Shown here: positions 50,501-62,757 of the stretch, one piece after another | How the letters are laid out: each line of letters opens with the position of its first letter | Position numbering within the stretch: position 1 is the stretch's first letter | DNA from: Ptiloglossa arizonensis | Lineage: Eukaryota > Arthropoda > Insecta > Hymenoptera > Colletidae | Direction of reading: 5' to 3' | DNA length: 64,000 nucleotides | Assembly (NCBI RefSeq): GCF_051014685.1 | Contig: NW_027479054.1 | Coordinates: 124,001-188,000, forward strand | Notes under the pieces: generated by a model | Told to the model about the DNA's origin: nothing | Database searches by the model: none | Seen by the model: the letters and a program-made list of their open reading frames with translations, nothing else | Program-made: the position numbers and the translations under genes

Positions 50501-53500
50501 AAGTAGAAACTCGCCCGATTACAACGGTATGTGTATTTTTTCCCTAGGCCATTCTGGTTAAGCGTTTGGAGCAGCAGAAGTGCGAAAAGTTTGATGTCTT
50601 CTCAACCATTTCTTAGCTTCAAACTCCCATATATCGCGAAAGGATTGACCTAACCCAAAAATTCCTATTGCATCTGAAAGTAGAAACTCGCCCGATTAGA
50701 ACGGTATCTGTATTTTTTCCCTAGGCCATTCTGGTTAAGCGTTTGGAGCAGCAGAAGTGCGAAAAGTTTGATGTCTTCTCAACCATTTCTTAGCTTCAAA
50801 CTCCCAAATATCGCGAAAGGATTGACCTAACCCAAAAATTCCTATTGCATCTGAAAGTAGAAACTCGCCCGATTAGAACGGTATCTGTATTTTTTCCCTA
50901 GGCCATTCTGGTTAAGCGTTTGGAGCAGCAGAATTGCGAAAAATTTTTTGCCTTCTCAACCATTTCTTGGCTTCAAACTCCCACATCTCGCGAACTGATT
51001 GACCTAACACAAAAATTCCTATTGCATCTGAAAGTCGAAGCTCGCGCGATTACAACGGTATGTGTATTTTTTCCCTAGGCCATTCTGGTTAAGCGTTTGG
51101 AGCAGCAGAAGTGCGAAAAATTTGTTGTCTTCACAACCATTTCTTAGCTTCAAACTTCCATATCTCGCGAACGGATTGACCTAACCCAAAAATTCCTATT
51201 GCAGATGAAAGTAGAAACTCGCCCGATTACAACGGTATGTGTATTTTTTCCATAGGCCATTCTGGTTAAACCTTTCGAGCAGCAGAAATGCGAAAAATTT
51301 TTTGCCTTCTCAACCATTTCTTGGCTTCAAACTCCCATATTTCGCGAACGGGTTGACCTAACCCAAAAATTCCTATTGCATCTGAAAGTAGAAACTCGCC
51401 CGATTACAACGGTATGTGTATTGTTTCCCTAGGCCATTCTGGTTAAGCGTTTGGAGCAGCAGAATTGCGAAAAATTTCTTGTCTTCTCAACCGTTTCTTG
51501 TCTTCAAACTCCCATATCTCGCGAACGGATTGACCTAACCCAAAAATTCCTATTTCATCTGAAAGTAGAAACTCGCCCGATTACAACGGTATGTGTATTT
51601 TTTCCCTAGGCCATTCTGGTTAAGCGTTTGGAGCAGCAGAATTGCGAAAAATTTTTTGCCTTCTCAACCATTTCTTGGCTACAAACTCCCATATCTCGCG
51701 AACGGATTGACCTAACCCAAAAATTCCTATTGCAGATGAAAGTAGAAACACGCCCGATTACAACGGTATGTGTATTTTTTCCCTAGGCCATTCTGGTTAA
51801 GCCTTTCGAGCAGCAGAAATGCGAAAAATTTTTTGCCTTCTCAACCATTTCTTGGCTTCAAACTCCCATATTTCGCGAACGGGTTGACCTAACCCAAAAA
51901 TTCCTATTGCATCTGAAAGTAGAAACTCGCCCGATTACAACGGTATGTGTATTGTTTCCCTAGGCCATTCTGGTTAAGCGTTTGGAGCAGCAGAATTGCG
52001 AAAAATTTCTTGTCTTCTCAACCGTTTCTTGTCTTCAAACTCCCATATCTCGCGCACGGATTGACCTAACCCAAAAAGTCCTATTGCATCTGAAAGTAGA
52101 AACTCGCCCGATTACAACGGCATGTGTATTTTTTCCCTAGGCCATTCTGGTTAAGCTTTTGGAGCAGCAGAAGTGCGAAAAATTTGTTGTCTTCACAACC
52201 ATTTCTTAGCTTCAAACTTCCATATCTCGCGAACGGATTGACCTAACCCAAAAATTCCTATTGCATCTGAAAGTAGAAACTCGCCCGATTACAACGGTAT
52301 GTGTATTTTTTCCCTAGGCCATTCTGGTTAAGGGTTTGGAGCAGCAGAATTGCGAAAAATTTTTTGCCTTCTCAACCATTTCTTGGCTACAAACTCCCAT
52401 ATCTCGCGAACGGATTGACCTAACCCAAAAATTCCTATTGCAGATGAAAGTAGAAACACGCCCGATTACAACGGCATGTGTATTTTTTCCCTGGGCCATT
52501 CTGGTTAAGCGTTTGGAGCAGGAGAATTGCGAAAAATTTTTTGCCTTCTCAACCATATCTTGGTTTCAAACTCCCATATCTCGCGAACGGATTGACCTAA
52601 CCCAAAAATTCCTATTGCATCTGAAAGTAGAAACTCGCCCGATTACAACGGTATGTGTATTGTTTCCCTAGGCCATTCTGGTTAAGCGTTTGGAGCAGCA
52701 GAATTGCGAAAAATTTCTTGTCTTCTCAACCGTTTCTTGTCTTCAAACTCCCATATCTCGCGAACGGATTGACCTAACCCAAAAATTCCTGTTGCATCTG
52801 AAAGTCGAAACTCGCCCGATTACAACGGTATGTGTATTTTTTCCCTGGGCCATTCTGGTTAAGCGTCTGGAGCAGCAGAATTGTGAAAAATTTTTTGCCT
52901 TCTCAACCATTTCTTGGCCTCAAACTCCCATATCTCACGAACGGATTGACCTAACTCAAAAATTCCTATTGCATCTGAAAGTAGAAACTCGCCCGATTAC
53001 AACGGTATGTGTATTTTTTCCCTAGGCCATTCTGGTTAAGGGTTTGGAGCAGCAGAATTGCGAAAAATTTTTTGCCTTCTCAACCATTTCTTGGCTTCAA
53101 AGTCCCATATCTCGCGAACGTATTGACCCAACCCAAAAATTCCTATTGCATCTGAAAGTCGAAACTCGCCCGATTACAACGGTATGTGTATTTTTTCCCT
53201 GGGCCATTCTGGTTAAGCGTTTGGAGCAGGAGAATTGCGAAAAATTTTTTGCCTTCTCAACCATTTCTTAGCTTCAAACTCCCATATCTCGCGAACGGAT
53301 TGACCTAACCCAAAAATTCCTATTGCATCTGAAAGTAGAAACTCGCCCGATTACAACGGTATGTGTATTGTTTCCCTAGGCCATTCTGGTTAAGCGTTTG
53401 GAGCAGCAGAATTGCGAAAAATTTTCTGCCTTCTCAACCATTTCTTGGCTTCAAACTCCCATATCTCGCGAACGGATTGACCTAACCCAAAAATTCCTGT

Positions 53501-53749
53501 TGCGTCTGAAAGTAGAAACTCGCCCGATTACAACGGTATGTGTATTTTTTCCCTAGGCCATTCTGGTTAAGCGTTTGGAGCAGCAGAAGTGCGAAAAGTT
53601 TGATGTCTTCTCAACCATTTCTTAGCTTCAAACTCCCATATATCGCGAAAGGATTGACCTAACCCAAAAATTCCTATTGCATCTGAAAGTAGAAACTCGC
53701 CCGATTAGAACGGTATCTGTATTTTTTCCCTAGGCCATTCTGGTTAAGC
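47084..53749 (+). repeat. Compound higher-order repeat, lags 3,894 and 3,009 bp
   Basis: The CCCACATCTCGCGAACTG / GAAGCTCGCGCG monomer at 47,086 recurs at 50,980, a lag of 3,894 bp (22 monomers). Downstream the same pairing continues at a lag of 3,540 bp (CGCGCACGG at 48,511 and 52,051), because the first copy holds two extra monomers near 47.9-48.2 kb, themselves a duplication of the AAACACGCC monomer. Positions 49,527-50,740 match 52,536-53,749 at 3,009 bp (17 monomers) with no difference seen, including ACCATATCTTGG, CCTAACTCAAAAATTCC and AAGGGTTTGGAG. Confidence 0.83.
50560..50931 (+). repeat. Single-monomer tandem duplication
   Basis: About 195 bp starting near 50,560 recurs 177 bp later. 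Both copies have CAGAAGTGCG, AAGTTTGATGTC, TCGCGAAAGG and the rare GATTAGAACGGTATCTG (50,695 and 50,872). They differ at one base, CCCATATATCG versus CCCAAATATCG. The paralogous block at 53.6 kb has this monomer only once, so the duplication came after the 3,009-bp block duplication, or was lost there. Confidence 0.85.
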
Positions 53750-55312
53750 GTTTGGAGCCGCAGAAATGCGAAAAATTTGTTGTCTTCTCAACCATTTCTT
53801 AGCTTCAAACTCCCGTATCTCGCGAACGGATTGACTTAACCCAAAAATTCCTGTTGCATCTGAAAGTAGAAACTCGCCCGATTACAACGGTATGTGTATT
53901 TTTTCCCTAGCCCATTCTGGTTAAGCGTTTGGAGCAGCAGAATTCTGAAAAATTTTTTGCCTTCTCAACCATTTCTTGGCCTCAAACTCCCATATCTCAC
54001 GAACGGATTGACCTAACCCAAAAATTCCTATTGCATCTGATAGTAGAAACTCGCCCGATTACAACGGTATGTGTATTTTTTCCCTAGGCAATTCTGGTTA
54101 AGCGTTTGGAGCAGCAGAATTGCGAAAAATTTTTTGCCTTCTCAACCATTTCTTGGCTTCAAACTCCCATACCTCGCGAACGGATTGACCTAACCCAAAA
54201 ATTCCTATTGCATCTGAAAGTCGAAACACGCCCGATTACAAGGGTATGTGTATTTTTTCCCTGGGCCATTCTGGTTAAGCGTCTGGAGCAGCAGAAGTGC
54301 GAAAAATTTGTTGTCTTCTCAACCATTTCTTAGTTTCAAACTCCCATATCTCGCGAACGGGTTGACCTAACCCAAAAATTCCTGTTGCATCTGAAAGTAG
54401 AAACTCGCCCGATTAGAACGGTATCTGTATTTTTTCCCTAGGCCATTCTGGTTAAGCGTTTGGAGCCGCAGAATTGTGAAAAATTTTTTGCCTTCTCAAC
54501 CATTTCTTGGCTTCAAACTCCCATATCTCGCGAACGGATTGACCTAACCCAAAAATTCCTATTGCATCTGAAAGTAGAAACTCGCCCGATTACAACGGTA
54601 TGCGTATTTTTTCCCTAGGCCATTCTGGTTGAGCCTTTGGAGCAGCAGAAATGCGAAAAATTTTTTGCCTCCTGAACCATTTCTTGGCTTCAAACTCCCA
54701 TATCTCGCGAACGGATTGAACTAACCCAAAAATACCTGTTGCGTCTGAAAGTAGAAACTCGCCCGATTACAACGGTATGTGTATTTTTTCCCTAGCCCAT
54801 TCTGGTCAAACGTTTGGAGCAGCAGAATTGCAAAAAATTTGTTGTCTTCTCAACCATTTCTTAGCTTCAAACTCCCGTATCTCGCGAACGGATTGACTTA
54901 ACCCAAAAATTCCTGTTGCATCTGAAAGTAGAAACTCGCCCGATTACAACGGTATGTGTATTTTTTCCCGAGGCCATTCTGGTTAAGCGTTTGGTGCAGC
55001 TGAATTGCGAAAAATTTTTTGGCTTCTCAACCATTTCTTGGCTTCAAATTCCCATATTTCGCGAACGGGTTGACCTAACCCAAAAATTCCTATTGCATCT
55101 GAAAGTAGAAACTCGCCCGATTACAACGGTATGTGTATTGTTTCCCTAGGCCATTCTGGTTAAGCGTTTGGAGCAGCAGAATTGCGAAAAATTTTCTGCC
55201 TTCTCAACCATTTCTTGGCTTCAAACTCCCATATCTCGCGAACGGATTGACCTAACCCAAAAATTCCTGTTGCGTCTGAAAGTAGAAACTCGCCCGATTA
55301 CAACGGTATGTG
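53750..55312 (+). repeat. Satellite monomers before the 15/16-mer repeat
   Basis: About nine monomers of mixed type: CCGCAGAAATGCG, CTGATAGTAG, CATACCTCGCG with AAACACGCC and ACAAGGGTATG, GATTAGAACGG, a CAGCTGAATTG monomer near 54,999, and private changes GCCTCCTGAACC near 54,668 and GATTGAACTAACCC. Most of these monomers recur as components of the following 2.65-2.83 kb repeat. Confidence 0.75.
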
Positions 55313-56937
55313 TATTTTTTCCCTAGGCCATTCTGGTTAAGCGTTTGGAGCCGCAGAAATGCGAAAAATTTGTTGTCTTCTCAACCATTTCTTAGCTTCA
55401 AACTCCCGTATCTCGCGAACGGATTGACTTAACCCAAAAATTCCTGTTGCATCTGAAAGTAGAAACTCGCCCGATTACAACGGTATGTGTATTTTTTCCC
55501 GAGGCCATTCTGGTTAAGCGTTTGGTGCAGCTGAATTGCGAAAAATTTTTTGCCTTCTCAACCATTTCTTGGCTTCAAACTCCCATATTTCGCGAACGGG
55601 TTGACCTAACCCAAAAATTCCTATTGCATCTGAAAGTAGAAACTCGCCCGATTACAACGGTATGTGTATTTTTTCCCTAGGCCATTCTGGTTAAGCGTTT
55701 GGAGCCGCAGAATTGCGAAAAATTTTTTGCCTTCTCAACCATTTCTTGGCTTCAAACTCCCATATCTCGCGAACGGATTGACCTAACCCAAAAATTCCTA
55801 TTGCATCTGAAAGTAGAAACTCGTCCGATTGCAGCGGCATGTGTATTTTTTCCCTACGCCATTCTGGTTAAGCGTTTGGAGCAGCAGAATTGCGAAAAGT
55901 TTGATGTCTTCTCAACCATTTCTTCGCTTCAAACTCCCATATCTCGCGAAAGGATTGACCTAACCCAAAAATTCCTATTGCATCTGAAAGTAGAAACTCG
56001 CCCGATTACAACGGTATGTGTATTTTTTCCCTAGGCCATTCTGGTTAAGCGTTTGGAGCAGCAGAATTGCGAAAAATTTTTTGCCTTCTCAACCATTTCT
56101 TGGCTTCAAAGTCCCATATCTCGCGAACGTATTGACCTAACCCAAAAATTCCTATTGCATCTGAAAGTCGAAACTCGCCCGATTACAACGGTATGTGTAT
56201 TTTTTCCCTGGGCCATTCTGGTTAAGCGTTTGGAGCAGGAGAATTGCGAAAAATTTTTTGCCTTCTCAACCATTTCTTCGTTTCAAACTCCCATATCTCG
56301 CGAACGGATTGACCTAACCCAAAAATTCCTATTGCATCTGAAAGTAGAAACTCGCCCGATTACAACGGTATGTGTATTTTTTCCCTAGGCCATTCTGGTT
56401 AAGCCTTTCGGGCAGCAGAAATGCGAAAAATTTTTTGCCTTCTCAACCATTTCTTGGCTTCAAACTCCCATATCTCGCGAACGGATTGACCTAACCCAAA
56501 AATACCCGTTGCGTCTGAAAGTAGAAACTCGCCCGATTACAACGGTATGTGTATTTTTTCCCTAGGCCATTCTGGTCAAGCGTTTGGAGCAGCAGAATTG
56601 CGAAAAATTTGTTGTCTTCTCAACCATTTCTTGGCTTCAAACTCCCATATCTCGCGAACGGATTGACCTAACCCAAAAATTCCTATTGCATCTGATAGTA
56701 GAAACTCGCCCGATTACAACGGTATGTGTATTTTTTCCCTAGGCAATTCTGGTTAAGCTTTTGGAGCAGCAGAATTGCGAAAAATTTTTTGCCTTCTCAA
56801 CCATTTCTTGGCTTCAAACTCCCATACCTCGCGAACGGATTGACCTAACCCAAAAATTCCTATTGCATCTGAAAGTCGAAACACGCCCGATTACAAGGGT
56901 ATGTGTATTTTTTCCCTGGGCCATTGTGGTTAAGCGT
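55313..56937 (+). repeat. 15/16-monomer higher-order repeat, shared core copy 1
   Basis: This 1,625-bp core (about nine monomers) recurs at 57,967-59,591 (lag 2,654 bp) and 60,798-62,422 (further lag 2,831 bp). The order is CCGCAGAAATGCG, CAGCTGAATTG, GATTGCAGCGGC with CCCTACGCC, TTTCTTCGCTTC, AGTCCCATATC, TTTCTTCGTTTC, CCTTTCGGGCAG, AATACCCGTTGCG, CTGATAGTAG and CATACCTCGCG. The TTCTTCG and TTTCGGG forms are private to this repeat. The copies are almost identical. Confidence 0.9.
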
Positions 56938-57095
56938 TTGGTGCAGCTGAATTGCGAAAAATTTTTTGCCTTCTCAACCATTTCTTGGCTTCAAATTCCC
57001 ATATTTCGCGAACGGGTTGACCTAACCCAAAAATTCCTATTGCATCTGAAAGTAGAAACTCGCCCGATTACAACGGTATGTGTATTGTTTCCCTA

Positions 57096-60000
57096 GGCCA
57101 TTCTGGTTAAGCGTTTGGAGCAGCAGAATTGCGAAAAATTTTCTGCCTTCTCAACCATTTCTTGGCTTCAAACTCCCATATCTCGCGAACGGATTGACCT
57201 AACCCAAAAATTCCTGTTGCGTCTGAAAGTAGAAACTCGCCCGATTACAACGGTATGTGTATTTTTTCCCTAGGCCATTCTGGTTAAGCGTTTGGAGCAG
57301 CAGAAGTGCGAAAAGTTTGATGTCTTCTCAACCATTTCTTGGCTTCAAACTCCCATACCTCGCGAACGGGTTGACCTAACCCAAAAATTCCTGTTGCATC
57401 TGAAAGTAGAAACTCGCCCGATTACAACGGTATGTGTATTTTTCCCTAGCCCATTCTGGTTAAGCGTTTGGAGCAGCAGAATTCTGAAAAATTTTTTGCC
57501 TTCTCAACCATTTCTTGGCCTCAAACTCCCATATCTCACTAACGGATTGACCTAACCCAAAAATTCCTATTGCATCTGATAGTAGAAACTCGCCCGATTA
57601 CAACGGTATGTGTATTTTTTCCCTAGGCAATTCTGGTTAAGCGTTTGGAGCAGCAGAATTGCGAAAAATTTTTTGCCTTCTCAACCATTTCTTGGCTTCA
57701 AACTCCCATACCTCGCGAACGGATTGACCTAACCCAAAAATTCCTATTGCATCTGAAAGTCGAAACACGCCCGATTACAAGGGTATGTGTATTTTTTCCC
57801 TGGGCCATTCTGGTTAAGCGTCTGGAGCAGCAGAATTGCGAAAAATTTGTTGTCTTCTCAACTATTTCTTAGTTTCAAACTCCCATATCTCGCGAACGGG
57901 TTGACCTAACCCAAAAATTCCTGTTGCATCTGAAAGTAGAAACTCGCCCGATTAGAACGGTATCTGTATTTTTTCCCTAGGCCATTCTGGTTAAGCGTTT
58001 GGAGCCGCAGAAATGCGAAAAATTTGTTGTCTTCTCAACCATTTCTTAGCTTCAAACTCCCGTATCTCGCGAACGGATTGACTTAACCCAAAAATTCCTG
58101 TTGCATCTGAAAGTAGAAACTCGCCCGATTACAACGGTATGTGTATTTTTTCCCGAGGCCATTCTGGTTAAGCGTTTGGTGCAGCTGAATTGCGAAAAAT
58201 TTTTTGCCTTCTCAACCATTTCTTGGCTTCAAACTCCCATATTTCGCGAACGGGTTGACCTAACCCAAAAATTCCTATTGCATCTGAAAGTAGAAACTCG
58301 CCCGATTACAACGGTATGTGTATTTTTTCCCTAGGCCATTCTGGTTAAGCGTTTGGAGCCGCAGAATTGCGAAAAATTTTTTGCCTTCTCAACCATTTCT
58401 TGGCTTCAAACTCCCATATCTCGCGAACGGATTGACCTAACCCAAAAATTCCTATTGCATCTGAAAGTAGAAACTCGTCCGATTGCAGCGGCATGTGTAT
58501 TTTTTCCCTACGCCATTCTGGTTAAGCGTTTGGAGCAGCAGAATTGCGAAAAGTTTGATGTCTTCTCAACCATTTCTTCGCTTCAAACTCCCATATCTCG
58601 CGAAAGGATTGACCTAACCCAAAAATTCCTATTGCATCTGAAAGTAGAAACTCGCCCGATTACAACGGTATGTGTATTTTTTCCCTAGGCCATTCTGGTT
58701 AAGCGTTTGGAGCAGCAGAATTGCGAAAAATTTTTTGCCTTCTCAACCATTTCTTGGCTTCAAAGTCCCATATCTCGCGAACGTATTGACCTAACCCAAA
58801 AATTCCTATTGCATCTGAAAGTCGAAACTCGCCCGATTACAACGGTATGTGTATTTTTTCCCTGGGCCATTCTGGTTAAGCGTTTGGAGCAGGAGAATTG
58901 CGAAAAATTTTTTGCCTTCTCAACCATTTCTTCGTTTCAAACTCCCATATCTCGCGAACGGATTGACCTAACCCAAAAATTCCTATTGCATCTGAAAGTA
59001 GAAACTCGCCCGATTACAACGGTATGTGTATTTTTTCCCTAGGCCATTCTGGTTAAGCCTTTCGGGCAGCAGAAATGCGAAAAATTTTTTGCCTTCTCAA
59101 CCATTTCTTGGCTTCAAACTCCCATATCTCGCGAACGGATTGACCTAACCCAAAAATACCCGTTGCGTCTGAAAGTAGAAACTCGCCCGATTACAACGGT
59201 ATGTGTATTTTTTCCCTAGGCCATTCTGGTCAAGCGTTTGGAGCAGCAGAATTGCGAAAAATTTGTTGTCTTCTCAACCATTTCTTGGCTTCAAACTCCC
59301 ATATCTCGCGAACGGATTGACCTAACCCAAAAATTCCTATTGCATCTGATAGTAGAAACTCGCCCGATTACAACGGTATGTGTATTTTTTCCCTAGGCAA
59401 TTCTGGTTAAGCTTTTGGAGCAGCAGAATTGCGAAAAATTTTTTGCCTTCTCAACCATTTCTTGGCTTCAAACTCCCATACCTCGCGAACGGATTGACCT
59501 AACCCAAAAATTCCTATTGCATCTGAAAGTCGAAACACGCCCGATTACAAGGGTATGTGTATTTTTTCCCTGGGCCATTGTGGTTAAGCGTCTGGAGCAG
59601 CAGAAGTGCGAAAAATTTGTTGTCTTCTCAACCATTTCTTAGTTTCAAACTCCCATATCTCGCGAACGGGTTGACCTAACCCAAAAATTCCTGTTGCATC
59701 TGAAAGTAGAAACTCGCCCGATTACAACGGTATCTGTATTTTTTCCCTAGGCCATTCTGGTTAAGCGTTTGGAGCCGCAGAATTGCGAAAAATTTTTTGC
59801 CTTCTCAACCATTTCTTGGCCTCAAACTCCCATATCTCACGAACGGATTGACCTAACCCAAAAATTCCTATTGCATCTGAAAGTAGAAACTCGCCCGATT
59901 ACAACGGTATGTGTATTTTTTCCCTAGGCCATTCTGGTTAAGCGTTTGGAGCAGCAGAATTGCGAAAAATTTTCTGCCTTCTCAACCATTTCTTGGCTTC

Positions 60001-62757
60001 AAACTCCCATATCTCGCGAACGGATTGACCTAACCCAAAAATTCCTGTTGCGTCTGAAAGTAGAAACTCGCCCGATTACAACGGTATGTGTATTTTTTCC
60101 CTAGGCCATTCTGGTTAAGCGTTTGGAGCAGCAGAAGTGCGAAAAGTTTGATGTCTTCTCAACCATTTCTTGGCTTCAAACTCCCATACCTCGCGAACGG
60201 GTTGACCTAACCCAAAAATTCCTGTTGCATCTGAAAGTAGAAACTCGCCCGATTACAACGGTATGTGTATTTTTCCCTAGCCCATTCTGGTTAAGCGTTT
60301 GGAGCAGCAGAATTCTGAAAAATTTTTTGCCTTCTCAACCATTTCTTGGCCTCAAACTCCCATATCTCACTAACGGATTGACCTAACCCAAAAATTCCTA
60401 TTGCATCTGATAGTAGAAACTCGCCCGATTACAACGGTATGTGTATTTTTTCCCTAGGCAATTCTGGTTAAGCGTTTGGAGCAGCAGAATTGCGAAAAAT
60501 TTTTTGCCTTCTCAACCATTTCTTGGCTTCAAACTCCCATACCTCGCGAACGGATTGACCTAACCCAAAAATTCCTATTGCATCTGAAAGTCGAAACACG
60601 CCCGATTACAAGGGTATGTGTATTTTTTCCCTGGGCCATTCTGGTTAAGCGTCTGGAGCAGCAGAAGTGCGAAAAATTTGTTGTCTTCTCAACCATTTCT
60701 TAGTTTCAAACTCCCATATCTCGCGAACGGGTTGACCTAACCCAAAAATTCCTGTTGCATCTGAAAGTAGAAACTCGCCCGATTAGAACGGTATCTGTAT
60801 TTTTTCCCTAGGCCATTCTGGTTAAGCGTTTGGAGCCGCAGAAATGCGAAAAATTTGTTGTCTTCTCAACCATTTCTTAGCTTCAAACTCCCGTATCTCG
60901 CGAACGGATTGACTTAACCCAAAAATTCCTGTTGCATCTGAAAGTAGAAACTCGCCCGATTACAACGGTATGTGTATTTTTTCCCGAGGCCATTCTGGTT
61001 AAGCGTTTGGTGCAGCTGAATTGCGAAAAATTTTTTGCCTTCTCAACCATTTCTTGGCTTCAAACTCCCATATTTCGCGAACGGGTTGACCTAACCCAAA
61101 AATTCCTATTGCATCTGAATGTAGAAACTCGCCCGATTACAACGGTATGTGTATTTTTTCCCTAGGCCATTCTGGTTAAGCGTTTGGAGCCGCAGAATTG
61201 CGAAAAATTTTTTGCCTTCTCAACCATTTCTTGGCTTCAAACTCCCATATCTCGCGAACGGATTGACCTAACCCAAAAATTCCTATTGCATCTGAAAGTA
61301 GAAACTCGTCCGATTGCAGCGGCATGTGTATTTTTTCCCTACGCCATTCTGGTTAAGCGTTTGGAGCAGCAGAATTGCGAAAAGTTTGATGTCTTCTCAA
61401 CCATTTCTTCGCTTCAAACTCCCATATCTCGCGAAAGGATTGACCTAACCCAAAAATTCCTATTGCATCTGAAAGTAGAAACTCGCCCGATTACAACGGT
61501 ATGTGTATTTTTTCCCTAGGCCATTCTGGTTAAGCGTTTGGAGCAGCAGAATTGCGAAAAATTTTTTGCCTTCTCAACCATTTCTTGGCTTCAAAGTCCC
61601 ATATCTCGCGAACGTATTGACCTAACCCAAAAATTCCTATTGCATCTGAAAGTCGAAACTCGCCCGATTACAACGGTATGTGTATTTTTTCCCTGGGCCA
61701 TTCTGGTTAAGCGTTTGGAGCAGGAGAATTGCGAAAAATTTTTTGCCTTCTCAACCATTTCTTCGTTTCAAACTCCCATATCTCGCGAACGGATTGACCT
61801 AACCCAAAAATTCCTATTGCATCTGAAAGTAGAAACTCGCCCGATTACAACGGTATGTGTATTTTTTCCCTAGGCCATTCTGGTTAAGCCTTTCGGGCAG
61901 CAGAAATGCGAAAAATTTTTTGCCTTCTCAACCATTTCTTGGCTTCAAACTCCCATATCTCGCGAACGGATTGACCTAACCCAAAAATACCCGTTGCGTC
62001 TGAAAGTAGAAACTCGCCCGATTACAACGGTATGTGTATTTTTTCCCTAGGCCATTCTGGTCAAGCGTTTGGAGCAGCAGAATTGCGAAAAATTTGTTGT
62101 CTTCTCAACCATTTCTTGGCTTCAAACTCCCATATCTCGCGAACGGATTGACCTAACCCAAAAATTCCTATTGCATCTGATAGTAGAAACTCGCCCGATT
62201 ACAACGGTATGTGTATTTTTTCCCTAGGCAATTCTGGTTAAGCTTTTGGAGCAGCAGAATTGCGAAAAATTTTTTGCCTTCTCAACCATTTCTTGGCTTC
62301 AAACTCCCATACCTCGCGAACGGATTGACCTAACCCAAAAATTCCTATTGCATCTGAAAGTCGAAACACGCCCGATTACAAGGGTATGTGTATTTTTTCC
62401 CTGGGCCATTGTGGTTAAGCGTCTGGAGCAGCAGAAGTGCGAAAAATTTGTTGTCTTCTCAACCATTTCTTAGTTTCAAACTCCCATATCTCGCGAACGG
62501 GTTGACCTAACCCAAAAATTCCTGTTGCATCTGAAAGTAGAAACTCGCCCGATTACAACGGTATCTGTATTTTTTCCCTAGGCCATTCTGGTTAAGCGTT
62601 TGGAGCCGCAGAATTGCGAAAAATTTTTTGCCTTCTCAACCATTTCTTGGCCTCAAACTCCCATATCTCACGAACGGATTGACCTAACCCAAAAATTCCT
62701 ATTGCATCTGAAAGTAGAAACTCGCCCGATTACAACGGTATGTGTATTTTTTCCCTA
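57096..62757 (+). repeat. 2,831-bp higher-order repeat, two full copies (16 monomers)
   Basis: Positions 57,096-59,926 and 59,927-62,757 are consecutive sixteen-monomer copies; both share a one-base deletion (TATTTTTCCC near 57,441 and 60,272), so the unit is 16 x 177 less 1. They also share CTCACTAACGG and GAATTCTGAAAA. Few differences are visible: CAGAATTGCG versus CAGAAGTGCG (57,834/60,665), CAACTATTTC versus CAACCATTTC (57,861/60,692) and GAAAGTAG versus GAATGTAG (58,289/61,120). Both contain the shared nine-monomer core. Confidence 0.9.

Noticed and set aside
52314..52556. Reverse-strand ORF of 80 codons
   Set aside because: It is the complement of the same satellite monomers and exists because local substitutions remove periodic stops. 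No feature distinguishes it from the surrounding repeat.
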